Shown: positions 1-8,821 of the stretch, one piece after another
Layout: the number at the start of each line of letters is the position of its first letter
How positions within the stretch are numbered: the stretch's first letter is position 1
From: Cryobacterium roopkundense
GTDB taxonomy: Bacteria; Actinomycetota; Actinomycetes; Actinomycetales; Microbacteriaceae
Direction of reading: 5' to 3'
Length of the DNA: 64,000 bases
NCBI RefSeq assembly: GCF_014200405.1
Contig: NZ_JACHBQ010000001.1
Location: 496,001-560,000 of the forward strand
The notes under the pieces: model-generated
The model's input: the letters and a program-made list of their open reading frames with translations, nothing else
The model's database searches: none
What the model was told of the DNA's origin: nothing
Made by a program: the position numbers and the translations under genes

Positions 1-398
1 ATGTACGGGCGCAGGGATTTGTCGTCGGATTTCACGGCAACGGGAAAGTCCCAGGTGAAATTGCTGGTGCCGGGGCTGGCCACGAAATACTCCCCAGGCG
101 GCAACACCGTGAGAGCAATGGGACGGTCGACGGGCTTCTCATGCATCACCGCGCTGATCGCCACGTCGTGGAACATGGAACCGGACGTGTTCGAAACCAT
201 GACGCCGTAAACCCGGGGCGTGGCGTCCGGGTTGGACACGGTCCACGCCGTGAGCCCCGACGCCTGCGCCTTGGATTCGCGCACCTGCTCCGCCGCACGT
301 TTGCGACGGTCCAACAGGAGCTGAACCGCGGCGAGGCCGATGGCCGCCGTTGTGATCCACGTCGGAAGATCGCCCGCCCACAGTGGCCATTCCGCCAT
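1..398 (-). CDS. Hypothetical membrane-anchored protein, 5' part (runs off left edge)
   Basis: Reading leftward from an ATG at 398 gives an open frame of 132 codons with no stop before the window edge, so only the N-terminus is visible. A GGGGG stretch sits about 7 nt upstream of the ATG as ribosome binding site. Residues about 10-30 form one hydrophobic segment followed by a basic, helical stretch (LLLDRRKRAAEQ), which suggests a single N-terminal membrane anchor. The rest looks like a beta-rich soluble domain. I do not recognise the family. It is divergent from the Wadjet operon; the 293-bp gap holds one palindromic repeat. The other frames here lack such continuity. Confidence 0.6.
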   Translation of the reverse strand, partial: MAEWPLWAGDLPTWITTAAIGLAAVQLLLDRRKRAAEQVRESKAQASGLTAWTVSNPDATPRVYGVMVSNTSGSMFHDVAISAVMHEKPVDRPIALTVLPPGEYFVASPGTSNFTWDFPVAVKSDDKSLRPY

Positions 399-500
399 TT
401 TGCTACCCCCAGATCATTGCGGCCCGGTTCTCGGCCGCGCACCACACCGTATCGAGAAACCCGCGCGGCCCGTTGGGGGTCAGACAGCGCCCGCAGTCCT

Positions 501-589
501 AAAACCGGTGGAATTCGCGACACGCCGCTCAGGGTGGCGGGGGTGACCCCAGGCAGCGGATGCAGCGTGTTGCGAGAATCACCGGTTTT
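501..589. repeat. Family A palindromic repeat, copy 1
   Basis: This 89-bp element starts with AAAACCGGTG and ends with CACCGGTTTT. Inner arms (GCGACACGC and GCGTGTTGC) also pair, so the unit can fold into a long hairpin. It lies in the divergent gap between the left-edge gene and jetA. Its right half (GGGGTGACCC, then GCAGCGGATGC) is nearly identical to copy 2 after jetD. Other copies are at 7517, 27522 and 34195. The rest of the gap (399-691) shows nothing else beyond presumed promoters. Confidence 0.85.
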
Positions 590-691
590 GCGCGCGGGCG
601 GGGTGTGGAGCGCGCCCCGGGTGTTCCCTCGTGTCGGTGGGGTACTGCATGATTATGGAGGGAGTTCCGACAAGCCGAGGGAGGTGAGTGC

Positions 692-2143
692 GTGTCAGTA
701 GTGAGCCAGACGCACGCGCTTCGCCAGCTCGTTGAAACGGATGCCACATGGCGCCTCCTGCGCGCCGACAACGCTCCGGTGATCGCTGCGCTCCTGAGCG
801 AGCACCTCGGCGGCGAGAACCGCCGCCTTCCCGCCGAGGAACTCTACGAACGCGTGGACCACGACCTCGACGCCCTGCGCGCCCACGGGCTCGACCTGCC
901 GCAGAGTGGGCAGGGCTACTGCGCTGAATGGCGCAAGTCAGGGTTTCTCACCCGGCGCCCGGCCGAAGAGGCCCGCGGTGAGACCTTCGAGCTCGCTCCC
1001 GGTGCGCTCGCCGCCATCCGCATCCTCGAGCAACTCGAAGCGCCGCGGCAGACCGTCACCGAATCGCGGCTGGCGAGCATCGGCGTGCAACTCGGTCAGC
1101 TCGCCATCGAAACCGACCCCGACGCCACCCGACGCCTCGAGCAGCTGCATGCGCAGCGCGACCGCCTCGATGCTCAGATCGAACGCATCCAGGCCGGAGA
1201 ACTCGACACCCTCGACCCCGCCCGCGCGCTCGAGCGGGTGCGCGACATCCTCGCGCAGGCTGAGGAGATCCCCTCTGACTTCGCCAGGGTGCGCGCCGAA
1301 TTCGAGAACCTCAACCGCGACCTGCGCGCCCGCATCGTGGAATCCGACGACACTCAGCGCAGCGTGCTCGACGAGGTGTTTCGTGGCGTCGACCTGATCG
1401 CCGACTCCGACGAGGGCCGCAGTTTCGCGGGATTCTCCGCGCTCGTGCTCGACCCCGCCGTGGGCGCCGCCTTCGACGACGACATCGCCCGGGTGCTCAC
1501 CCGCGACTTCACAGCCCAACTCACCCCGGCGCAGCGTCGCTATCTGCGCCGGTTCATCGGCACGCTCAAAGACCACAGCGGCGAGATCCACGAGGTGATC
1601 ACCACCTTCGCTCGAGGTCTTCGCCGCTACGTGCAGTCGCAGGACTACCAGCGCGACCGCGTGCTGCGCGGCCTGGTACGTAAGGCCCTCGCTGCCGGCG
1701 TCGATGCGTCTACCCACATCAAGCCGTACCAGCCCACGGGCCTGCACCTCGATCTGTCGGCCGTCGCGCTCGGCAGCATCGGCGGCATCCGCTTTCATGA
1801 CCCCGCAGACCTCGATGCCACCGAGCCCATCGTGGAGCATGTGCCGGGCATTGCGGACCTCGCCGCGCTGCGCGCCCTCGCTCGCGAGACGGAGATCGAC
1901 TTCGCCGAGCTCATCACGAACGTGAATGCCCTGCTCGCCGGGGCCTCAGAGTGCACCGTGGCCGAGGTGCTCGCGCGGCACCCGGCGACCCAGGGCGTGG
2001 CCAGCGTCGTGGGGCTGCTCACGCTCGCCGCCAACCAGGGAGTTGCCGTCGACGGTATCGAAACCGTGCATTGGACGGGCGTCGACCACCCTCCGCGCGC
2101 CGCCGACATCCCCATTCACCGCTTTACAGGGAGGCTGCTGTGA
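692..2143 (+). CDS. jetA: Wadjet defence protein JetA (DUF3375)
   Basis: This 483-residue protein matches the DUF3375 family in length and character, the JetA subunit of type I Wadjet. JetA is the kleisin-like component of an SMC-type complex that recognises and helps cleave small circular plasmids (established for the family). Residues about 100-220 are charged and helical, consistent with a coiled-coil stretch. The GTG start at 692 is set by GAGGGAGG about 7 nt upstream. The stop overlaps the jetB start by 4 nt, so translation is probably coupled. It is the first gene of a four-gene operon in the canonical order A-B-C-D. No truncation or frameshift is visible. Confidence 0.9.
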   Translation: MSVVSQTHALRQLVETDATWRLLRADNAPVIAALLSEHLGGENRRLPAEELYERVDHDLDALRAHGLDLPQSGQGYCAEWRKSGFLTRRPAEEARGETFELAPGALAAIRILEQLEAPRQTVTESRLASIGVQLGQLAIETDPDATRRLEQLHAQRDRLDAQIERIQAGELDTLDPARALERVRDILAQAEEIPSDFARVRAEFENLNRDLRARIVESDDTQRSVLDEVFRGVDLIADSDEGRSFAGFSALVLDPAVGAAFDDDIARVLTRDFTAQLTPAQRRYLRRFIGTLKDHSGEIHEVITTFARGLRRYVQSQDYQRDRVLRGLVRKALAAGVDASTHIKPYQPTGLHLDLSAVALGSIGGIRFHDPADLDATEPIVEHVPGIADLAALRALARETEIDFAELITNVNALLAGASECTVAEVLARHPATQGVASVVGLLTLAANQGVAVDGIETVHWTGVDHPPRAADIPIHRFTGRLL

Positions 2144-2898
2144 CCGATACGACCGATGAAGCGCTCGAACCAGGAGCGGATGCCGCCTCCGCGATGGCCC
2201 ATTACGTATCGGCCCTGCACTCATCGGCCCTGCACTCATCGGCCCTGTGGCCGGGCGACACCGGGGTGCTCGGGGAACAGCCGCGCCGTGCGCTGCTCGA
2301 GCTGATCAAGGGCCCGTATCTTTCCGGAGTGAAGGCCCCTGCACTATGGTCGGCGCTGCTCGCCGACGAGGCAGGCATCCGCTCCCGGCTTGACGAACTC
2401 TTTCTTGAGCTCGTGGTGGACAGGGTGGGGGAGTTCGCGTTCGTGCGCAACGTGAGCACCACCGAACTGAAGGTGCCAAGCGCCGTGCGCTCCGCCGCGC
2501 TCAGCTTTCTCGACACCGCGATGCTCCTCGTGCTGCGGCAGATGTTGCTCGCGGGGGAGGGCGAGGGGCGCGTGATCGTGGGCCGGGACGACGTCTTCGA
2601 GCAGCTGCGGGTGTACCGCACAGCAGACCGCGACGAGAGCGACTTCGCGAAAAGGCTGAACTCATCGTGGCTGAACATGAAGAACAAGCTGCGCGTGATT
2701 CACCAGGCCGGCGCCGAGGACCGCGCCGAGATCTCGCCAGTGCTGCGGCTGATCGTGGACGCCGAGCAGATCCAGGCGATCGGCGCCGAGTACAAGCGCA
2801 TCGCCGCGGCGGGCGGCGTCGTGCAGATCGACATTGCCGATGACGAGCTCGACCGTGGCGACACCGACCCCGACGATTCCGAGGAGCAGACCGCATGA
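2140..2898 (+). CDS. jetB: Wadjet defence protein JetB (DUF4194)
   Basis: This 252-residue protein fits the DUF4194 family, the JetB (KITE-like, winged-helix) subunit that bridges the kleisin JetA and the SMC protein JetC. The GTG at 2140 overlaps the jetA stop by 4 nt; the reading frame stays open upstream, but only this start fits the operon. Winged-helix-like text lies in residues about 40-110, and a conserved basic segment (KRLNSSWLNMKNKLRV) about residues 170-190. The C-terminus is acidic. Near the N-terminus an in-frame 15-bp tandem repeat (2208-2250) gives SALHSSALHSSAL, absent from any domain I know and possibly a recent expansion. Confidence 0.87.
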   Translation: MTDTTDEALEPGADAASAMAHYVSALHSSALHSSALWPGDTGVLGEQPRRALLELIKGPYLSGVKAPALWSALLADEAGIRSRLDELFLELVVDRVGEFAFVRNVSTTELKVPSAVRSAALSFLDTAMLLVLRQMLLAGEGEGRVIVGRDDVFEQLRVYRTADRDESDFAKRLNSSWLNMKNKLRVIHQAGAEDRAEISPVLRLIVDAEQIQAIGAEYKRIAAAGGVVQIDIADDELDRGDTDPDDSEEQTA

Positions 2899-5800
2899 CC
2901 ATGCTCGAGATGCCCGGCGTCGACGAGGCCACCGACGGCGACAGCGGCGGCCCGATCCACGAGGGCCAGTGGCGGCTGGCCCGCGTGGAGCTGCTCAACT
3001 GGGGCACCTTCCACGGCCACCACCCCATCGATGTGGCCCGCAAGGGACACCTCTTCACCGGGGCGTCCGGTTCGGGAAAGAGCTCCCTGCTCGACGCTAT
3101 CGGCACCGTGCTCACGCCAGACAAGTGGCTGCGCTTCAACGCCGCCGCACAGGAATCCACAGCCCGCAACGACGACCGCAGCCTCGTGAGCTACGTGCGC
3201 GGCGCCTGGAGCAAGGAGGCCGACGAGAACCTCGACCGCGCCGTGAGCACCTACCTGCGCAAGACCGCTACCTGGAGCGGCATCCTGCTGCGCTTCGAGA
3301 ACGGGCGCGATGCCCCTGTCACCCTCGCGCGGCTGTTCCACCTGCGGGGCTCGAGCGTCGACAAGGCAGACCTCAAGGACCTGTGCTTCGTCGACCGCGC
3401 GAACGTGACCCTGCTCGATTTTCGCGAGTACGTCTCATCCGGTATCGAGGCCCGCCGCGTGAAGGGCGCCTGGCCGGACGCCGTTGTCACGACCACCGGA
3501 TCGCACAACGCTTTCTACGTGAAGCTGCGCCGACTGCTCGGCATCAACAGTCAAAACGCCCTGCACCTGCTGCACAAGACCCAGTCCGCCAAGAATCTCG
3601 GCAGCCTCGACCAGCTGTTTCGGTCGTTCATGCTCGACGAACCGGCCACGTTCGCCCGCGCGAAGAACGCCGTCGAGCAGTTCGGCGAGCTTAATCAGGC
3701 GCATCAGCACGTGGTGGAGCTACGCCGCCAGGCCGAGCACCTCGGCAGGCTTGAAACGTCCATCGCCGCATACGAGCGCGCCGCCACAACGGCCGCAGAG
3801 GCCGAACGGCTCGGCGACCTGATCGACCCGTTCCAGAACCAGCTCACCCTGCGCCTGGCCGGCGACGAACGCGGCCTACTGCGTTCGCAGCAGGCACGCG
3901 CGGCCGACGACACCCTGCGAGCGGATGCCGCCCTCGACGACGCTAGGCAGCTGTTGGCCGCAGCCGAGCGTCGCGCCCTCAAACTCGGTGGTTCCGACGC
4001 CGCTCAGATGCAGGAGCTGCTGAAGGAGGCCCAGAAAGCAGCGGACGCCACTGGGCTGCGCTACGCGCGCTTCGCCGAAGAACTCACGAGCGTCGGCGTG
4101 GCCGGTGCACCGCAGAACAGTGCTGAATTCGCCGAACTACAAGAATCGTCGCGCCAGGCCCTGCACGAGTCGGCGCCGGCCGCGGCGCACGACCACCACG
4201 ACAACGAGCAGTACTTCACCGCCGGCAAGGAGCTCGCGGACATCGACCGGGAACTGACAGAGCTGCGCACGCGAAAAAGCAACCTCCCCGGCGCGCTGCT
4301 GGTCGCCCGCAAGGGTCTCGCTGAAGAGCTCGGTGTCGCCGAGGCGGCGCTGCCGTTCGCCGGAGAGCTCATCGAAGTGCTGCCGGAGTTCGAGGCGTGG
4401 AACGGCGCGATCGAGCGCGTGCTGTTTCCCCTCGCGAGCGCGCTGCTCGTGCGCGACACGTTCCTGCCCGAGGTACGACGACGGGTCGAAGCCCGCAACC
4501 TGGGCGCCCGGCTCGTGTTCGAGGCGGTTCCGGCCATGTCCGACCCGCCGCAGGCCGCCCGCAGCTCCCGGTCGCTGCTGCACCGCATCCGGGTGAGCGA
4601 CGGCGCTTTCCATGACTACCTGCAGGCCCGCACGGCCCGGGAATTCGACTACGCCTGCGTCGACACCCCCGACGAACTCGACAAGGTCGAGAAGGGCGTC
4701 ACCGTGGGCGGGCAGGTGAAGAAGTCCGCCCGCCGGTACGAGAAGAACGACCGGTACTCGATCAGCGAACGCAGCCACTGGATTCTCGGCGCTGACAACG
4801 AGGCCAAGATCGACCTGCTGCTCGAGCGCCGCCGCGACGCGCAGCGCCGCAACCTCGAGGCGGGGGAGCGGCTCCAGCAGGCACAGGCCGAACGGGACGC
4901 CGCCACCCGGCGCCGCAGCGTACTCGAGCGGGTGCTCAGCCAGGCCTGGTCCGAGATCGATGCCCGGTCGGCCGACGAACTCGTGCGCACCCGGCGCCGC
5001 CAGCTCGACGCCCTGACGACCGACAATGCCGAGCTTCACGACGCCCTCACCGCCGAAACCGAGGCCCGCGAGCATTTCACCTCCGCCGAAAAGCTCGCCC
5101 GCTCCCACGAGGTAACGTTGCGGCTGATCGAGGCGCAACTCGCCGAGGTTGACGCGCTCATCGCCGAGCTGGAACGCACCATCGACGCCCGCGAGTTGGC
5201 GGATGCCGACGCCACCGCCCTCGAGGCCCGCTACCGAAGGGTGCAGCGCAAGCTCGACCGCAAGAACATCGGCGACGTGGGCCGCCGGGTGTTCGAGTCG
5301 CTGAGCGGCGAGGCTCGAGTCGCCCAGCGCGCGCTCGGCGACGCCCGCTCGGCGTTCATCGAGGGCGCCGTCGCCTTCAAGGCCCGCTGGGCCGCGGCCG
5401 CCGGCGACCTCACCACCTCCATCGAGGACCGCGCCGGCTACAGGGCCCTGCTCGAAGGAATTGTGGCGCGCGGCCTGCCCGAGCATGAAGCTAACTTTCT
5501 CAAACTGTTGCGGGACAAGTCGCGAGATCTCATCGGGCATCTGGCCTCGGATATCCGCGATGCTCCGAAGCTCGTCGTGGACCGCATCGAGCCAGTGAAC
5601 GCCTCGCTCGGCCGTTCGCGTTTCGACGTGGACCGCTACCTGCGTATCGAGGTGAAGACCCGGCGCGCGCCGGAGGTGCTGCAGTTCATGGCCGACCTGA
5701 AGACCGTGGTCGACGGCGCGTGGAGCGACGACGGCCTCGCCGCCGCCGAGGCGCGCTTCGCCGTGCTGAATCAGATCATGCAGCGGCTCGCGTCTAGCGA

Positions 5801-6281
5801 CAACGCCGACCGGGCCTGGCAGCGCCGCTGCCTCGACACCCGGGAACATGTCACGTTCATGGCGCACGAGGTGGACCTCGCGGGACGCACGGTCAACGTG
5901 CACGACTCGAGCGCCGGACTCTCCGGCGGGCAGAGGCAGAAGCTCGTGATCTTCTGCCTCGCGGCCGCGCTACGCTACCAGCTCGCCGCAGACGAGGACG
6001 AGCTGCCCTCCTACGCCACGATCATTCTGGACGAGGCCTTCGACAAGGCCGACAGTCGCTACACGCGCATGGCGATGGACGTGTTCGTGGAGTTCGGTTT
6101 CCACATGATCCTGGCCACGCCCGAAAAGCTGCTGCAGACGATCGAGCCGTATGTGGGGGCTGTCACGTCCATTACGAACCCGGCTCGCAACGACTCGCGC
6201 ACGGCGAGCGTGGCGTTCCGGGACGACCCGAACGACATCCCGGGCGACCGCCCGAGAGCTGCGCCGAATGCAGGGGCATGA
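2895..6281 (+). CDS. jetC: Wadjet SMC-like ATPase JetC
   Basis: This 1128-residue SMC/MukB-like ATPase is the motor of the Wadjet complex; family members extrude plasmid DNA loops. The Walker A motif GASGSGKSS lies at about residues 56-64. A long coiled-coil region, rich in Glu, Arg and Ala with a hinge-like middle, spans roughly residues 260-900. The ABC signature SAGLSGGQRQK is at about residue 1010 and Walker B (IILDEAFDKAD) at about residue 1045. The ATG overlaps the jetB stop (ATGA). Length and domain order are normal for type I JetC and no damage is visible. Confidence 0.93.
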   Translation: MTMLEMPGVDEATDGDSGGPIHEGQWRLARVELLNWGTFHGHHPIDVARKGHLFTGASGSGKSSLLDAIGTVLTPDKWLRFNAAAQESTARNDDRSLVSYVRGAWSKEADENLDRAVSTYLRKTATWSGILLRFENGRDAPVTLARLFHLRGSSVDKADLKDLCFVDRANVTLLDFREYVSSGIEARRVKGAWPDAVVTTTGSHNAFYVKLRRLLGINSQNALHLLHKTQSAKNLGSLDQLFRSFMLDEPATFARAKNAVEQFGELNQAHQHVVELRRQAEHLGRLETSIAAYERAATTAAEAERLGDLIDPFQNQLTLRLAGDERGLLRSQQARAADDTLRADAALDDARQLLAAAERRALKLGGSDAAQMQELLKEAQKAADATGLRYARFAEELTSVGVAGAPQNSAEFAELQESSRQALHESAPAAAHDHHDNEQYFTAGKELADIDRELTELRTRKSNLPGALLVARKGLAEELGVAEAALPFAGELIEVLPEFEAWNGAIERVLFPLASALLVRDTFLPEVRRRVEARNLGARLVFEAVPAMSDPPQAARSSRSLLHRIRVSDGAFHDYLQARTAREFDYACVDTPDELDKVEKGVTVGGQVKKSARRYEKNDRYSISERSHWILGADNEAKIDLLLERRRDAQRRNLEAGERLQQAQAERDAATRRRSVLERVLSQAWSEIDARSADELVRTRRRQLDALTTDNAELHDALTAETEAREHFTSAEKLARSHEVTLRLIEAQLAEVDALIAELERTIDARELADADATALEARYRRVQRKLDRKNIGDVGRRVFESLSGEARVAQRALGDARSAFIEGAVAFKARWAAAAGDLTTSIEDRAGYRALLEGIVARGLPEHEANFLKLLRDKSRDLIGHLASDIRDAPKLVVDRIEPVNASLGRSRFDVDRYLRIEVKTRRAPEVLQFMADLKTVVDGAWSDDGLAAAEARFAVLNQIMQRLASSDNADRAWQRRCLDTREHVTFMAHEVDLAGRTVNVHDSSAGLSGGQRQKLVIFCLAAALRYQLAADEDELPSYATIILDEAFDKADSRYTRMAMDVFVEFGFHMILATPEKLLQTIEPYVGAVTSITNPARNDSRTASVAFRDDPNDIPGDRPRAAPNAGA

Positions 6282-7525
6282 TGGCGGTTCCGGTGACGGT
6301 GGCCCAGGCCCGCGAGCGCGCCCGCAAACGTGTGCTGCAAGACCAGAGAACCTGGGCGGCCTACGGCGGCGACGAGCCCGTTCTCGACATCGTGTTGCAC
6401 CCGCCCACGGAGCGCGCCGCGCTCGACGACCAGGCCGGCGCCATCGCGTGGGTGCGCTCATGGCGCGATGTGGCTGGCGCCGACGTGCGCTGGGGCGAAA
6501 GGCGCTGGTCCAGGGTGGGTACCCAATCCGTGCCCGAGCGCTGTGTACTGCAGGGAGCGGATGCCATCGCCTACTTCGCGGGCCGGGCATCCGGCCGCGA
6601 ATGGCTGGTTCTGCGCTCCCGCGCTGCCCTCCTTCGAGCCACCTTCGACGGCGTTCTCGGTGCGGGTCCGGTTGTCCGGGCCGCGGCGGGGTCCTCGACC
6701 GATCCGGCGGTTTGGGCCGATCCGGCGTCATTGCACGGGGATACTGCCGCGGCCCTCGCCGCCGCGATTCGCACGCACGGCCTGGCGCTGCAGCGCATGA
6801 GCGAAGCCGACTTCTCGACACTCGTGCACGTGGTGGAATGGCTGGCGGAGCATCCGTCGTCGGGCTGGCGCATCAGGCAGCTGCCAATTCGAGGCATCGA
6901 CACGAAGTGGCTCGAGGGTCACCGTTCCGCCGTGGAGGGGCTGCACGCCGCGGTGAGTGGGCGGGTTTCGCTCGGTCTGCTCACCGCGCCCGACCGGGTA
7001 CGGGTGCGGTTTCTCGACCCGGAGCTGCGCCCCGGCGGCCTCACCGACATCACGGCGCCCCTGGAGCAGCTCGCGGCCCTCGACGTCGCGCCGAGCGTGG
7101 TGTTCGTGTTCGAGAACCTCGAGACGGTGTTCTCGATGCCGGAACTGCCCGGCGCCGTCGTGGTGCACGGCAGCGGCTACGCGGCCCCGCGCCTCGGCGC
7201 GATCCCCTGGATTCACGGCGCGCGCGTCATCTACTGGGGAGACCTCGACTCCGACGGTTTCGCCATTCTGCACGCCCTCCGCCTCGGCTGCCCCCGCGTC
7301 GCGAGCGTGCTCATGAACGAGGAAACCCTGCTCGCCTACCGTGACCTGTGGGTGCCAGAGCCCAAACCCGCCGCCGGAACATACTCGCGTCTCACGGCCA
7401 ATGAGTTGCAGGCGCTGGGACGCATCCGCTCGGAGGGAAACGTGCGCCTCGAGCAAGAGCGTATTCCCTGGGAAGTGGCCCTCCCGACTCTCTTGGACGC
7501 CGTCCCTGTGCCGTATAGCCGGTGA
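6278..7525 (+). CDS. jetD: Wadjet nuclease JetD (DUF3322/DUF2220)
   Basis: This 415-residue protein has the DUF3322 N-terminal and DUF2220 C-terminal architecture of JetD, the Toprim-fold subunit that cleaves plasmid DNA. The Toprim signature is visible: an acidic residue in VFVFENLETVF near residue 278 and the DxD group in YWGDLDSDGF near residue 321. The ATG at 6278 overlaps the jetC stop (ATGA); a second ATG follows at 6281. The final two sense codons and the TGA stop lie inside the left arm of a family A palindrome (7517-7600), so the repeat defines the C-terminus. All four Wadjet genes are intact, so the system is probably functional. Confidence 0.92.
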   Translation: MMAVPVTVAQARERARKRVLQDQRTWAAYGGDEPVLDIVLHPPTERAALDDQAGAIAWVRSWRDVAGADVRWGERRWSRVGTQSVPERCVLQGADAIAYFAGRASGREWLVLRSRAALLRATFDGVLGAGPVVRAAAGSSTDPAVWADPASLHGDTAAALAAAIRTHGLALQRMSEADFSTLVHVVEWLAEHPSSGWRIRQLPIRGIDTKWLEGHRSAVEGLHAAVSGRVSLGLLTAPDRVRVRFLDPELRPGGLTDITAPLEQLAALDVAPSVVFVFENLETVFSMPELPGAVVVHGSGYAAPRLGAIPWIHGARVIYWGDLDSDGFAILHALRLGCPRVASVLMNEETLLAYRDLWVPEPKPAAGTYSRLTANELQALGRIRSEGNVRLEQERIPWEVALPTLLDAVPVPYSR

Positions 7526-7600
7526 TCGCAACACGCCGTTCAGGCCGGCTGGGGTGACCCAAGGCAGCGGATGCGGCGTGTGACGAGAAGGACCGGTTTT
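7517..7600. repeat. Family A palindromic repeat, copy 2
   Basis: This 84-bp element begins AGCCGGTGATCGCAACACG and ends GACCGGTTTT. Its core, GGGGTGACCC followed by GCAGCGGATGC, is shared in the same orientation with copy 1 upstream of jetA. It contains the last codons and stop of jetD. It could act as a terminator for the Wadjet operon, but no clear T-run follows on the plus strand. The remainder of the gap to 7802 holds no supported gene. Confidence 0.85.
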
Positions 7601-7802
7601 GCGCACGTGTCGGGGCAAATGCTTACACCGCAGAGCCGCCCGACGCGACACACCACGCACTGTAGGGGTACAAAATACTGAGGGAATGTTCAGAAACATA
7701 GGGCAAGCTGGCCGTTTCGCCTGCGCCGCCATAGAAGAGCGTAGGTCCGATGCTCAGTGAGCCGGCGCTCACGAGCGTTCGGGCTTGCGCCATTTGGTAG
7801 GT

Positions 7803-8636
7803 ATGCGCCCCACTTCATCAGTCACGTCCCCATCCAGCTCGACACAACTCCACAGGAAGCCCACGAAGCGCGTCAAGCGCTTCGCGCTCGGCTCTGTCGC
7901 GGTTCTCGCGATAGCCGGGCTCGCCGCCGGCGGAGCGTACGCGTTCCAGTCGGCCGCCGACAGCCGCGCGAGCGTCGCGGCCACCACAGCCCTCACCGAC
8001 AGCACCGGCCGCCAGCACGAACAGCTGGCCGCCTACGACACCGTCGCCGAGGCGCACAGCGACAAGTCGGCATCCGTCACATTGAACGAAGCCAACCAGG
8101 TGCTCGTTGACACGCAGGGCAAAGCGGATGCCTCGGCACTGACGGCCGTGTCCAGCTCGCTTGCCAGCTTCAAGACCATGCCGATCGACGAAGTTTTGTC
8201 GTTGACCGCGCAGACGAAGACCGAGACCGCGTCCCTGTCGGCCGCCGCCGTCGAGGCCGACCGCGTGGCCGCAGAAGCCGCTGCCGCCGCCGAGGCCGCC
8301 CGCCTCGCCGCCCTCGCCACGACCAACACTCCCGAGGGAGCGAAAGCGGCCGCCCAGTCCCTCGCCTCCTCGAAGTACGGCTGGGGAGCAGACCAGTTCT
8401 CCTGCCTGAACCAGCTGTGGCAGAAGGAATCCAACTGGAACTACCTGGCCTACAACCCCAGCGGCGCCACCGGCATCCCGCAGGCGCTGCCCGGCAGCAA
8501 GATGGCCTCCGCCGGCACCGATTGGGCCACCAACGCCTCCACCCAGGTTGCATGGGGCCTCGAATACATCAAGGCCTCGTCCTACGGCACCCCGTGCGCC
8601 GCCTGGGCGCACTCGCAGGCCAACAACTGGTACTAG
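7803..8636 (+). CDS. Exported lysozyme-like (transglycosylase/APF-type) protein
   Basis: This 277-residue protein has a basic N-terminus and one hydrophobic segment (FALGSVAVLAIAGLAAGGAYAF) that should act as signal peptide or anchor. An Ala/Glu-rich helical stalk follows (about residues 50-180). The C-terminal domain is lysozyme-like: a catalytic-type Glu in WQKESNWNYLAYNPSGATGIPQ, then a WGLEYI segment. This matches actinobacterial aggregation-promoting-factor/transglycosylase C-terminal domains that cut or bind peptidoglycan. ATG at 7803 is preferred over an in-frame TTG at 7785; the upstream GGTAGG is poorly spaced, so the start is uncertain. Confidence 0.75.
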   Translation: MRPTSSVTSPSSSTQLHRKPTKRVKRFALGSVAVLAIAGLAAGGAYAFQSAADSRASVAATTALTDSTGRQHEQLAAYDTVAEAHSDKSASVTLNEANQVLVDTQGKADASALTAVSSSLASFKTMPIDEVLSLTAQTKTETASLSAAAVEADRVAAEAAAAAEAARLAALATTNTPEGAKAAAQSLASSKYGWGADQFSCLNQLWQKESNWNYLAYNPSGATGIPQALPGSKMASAGTDWATNASTQVAWGLEYIKASSYGTPCAAWAHSQANNWY

Positions 8637-8681
8637 CCCGTCAGAACGCGTAGACGGCACCCGGAGGAATCCGATTTCACG

Positions 8682-8713
8682 GCCCGGAGGGCGAGCGAAG
8701 GCTCCCTCCGGGC
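8682..8713. terminator. Hairpin after the lysozyme-like gene
   Basis: Ten-base perfect arms (GCCCGGAGGG and CCCTCCGGGC) are separated by 12 nt and lie 45 bp after the preceding stop. No strong T-run follows, so termination is plausible but not certain. Confidence 0.5.
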
Positions 8714-8821
8714 TGCGGCGCTTAAGCCCCCGAATCCTCAACCGGTGGCATGATCTCTCGGAAGCATGGTCGGCTGGCGCAGAACGGCTCCCCGGCCCGA
8801 ACCGTCACCGAGGAGGTTTCC

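Noticed and set aside
4137..5903. 588-codon antisense frame inside jetC
   Set aside because: Long antisense frames are common at this GC content; the plus strand carries clear SMC motifs throughout.
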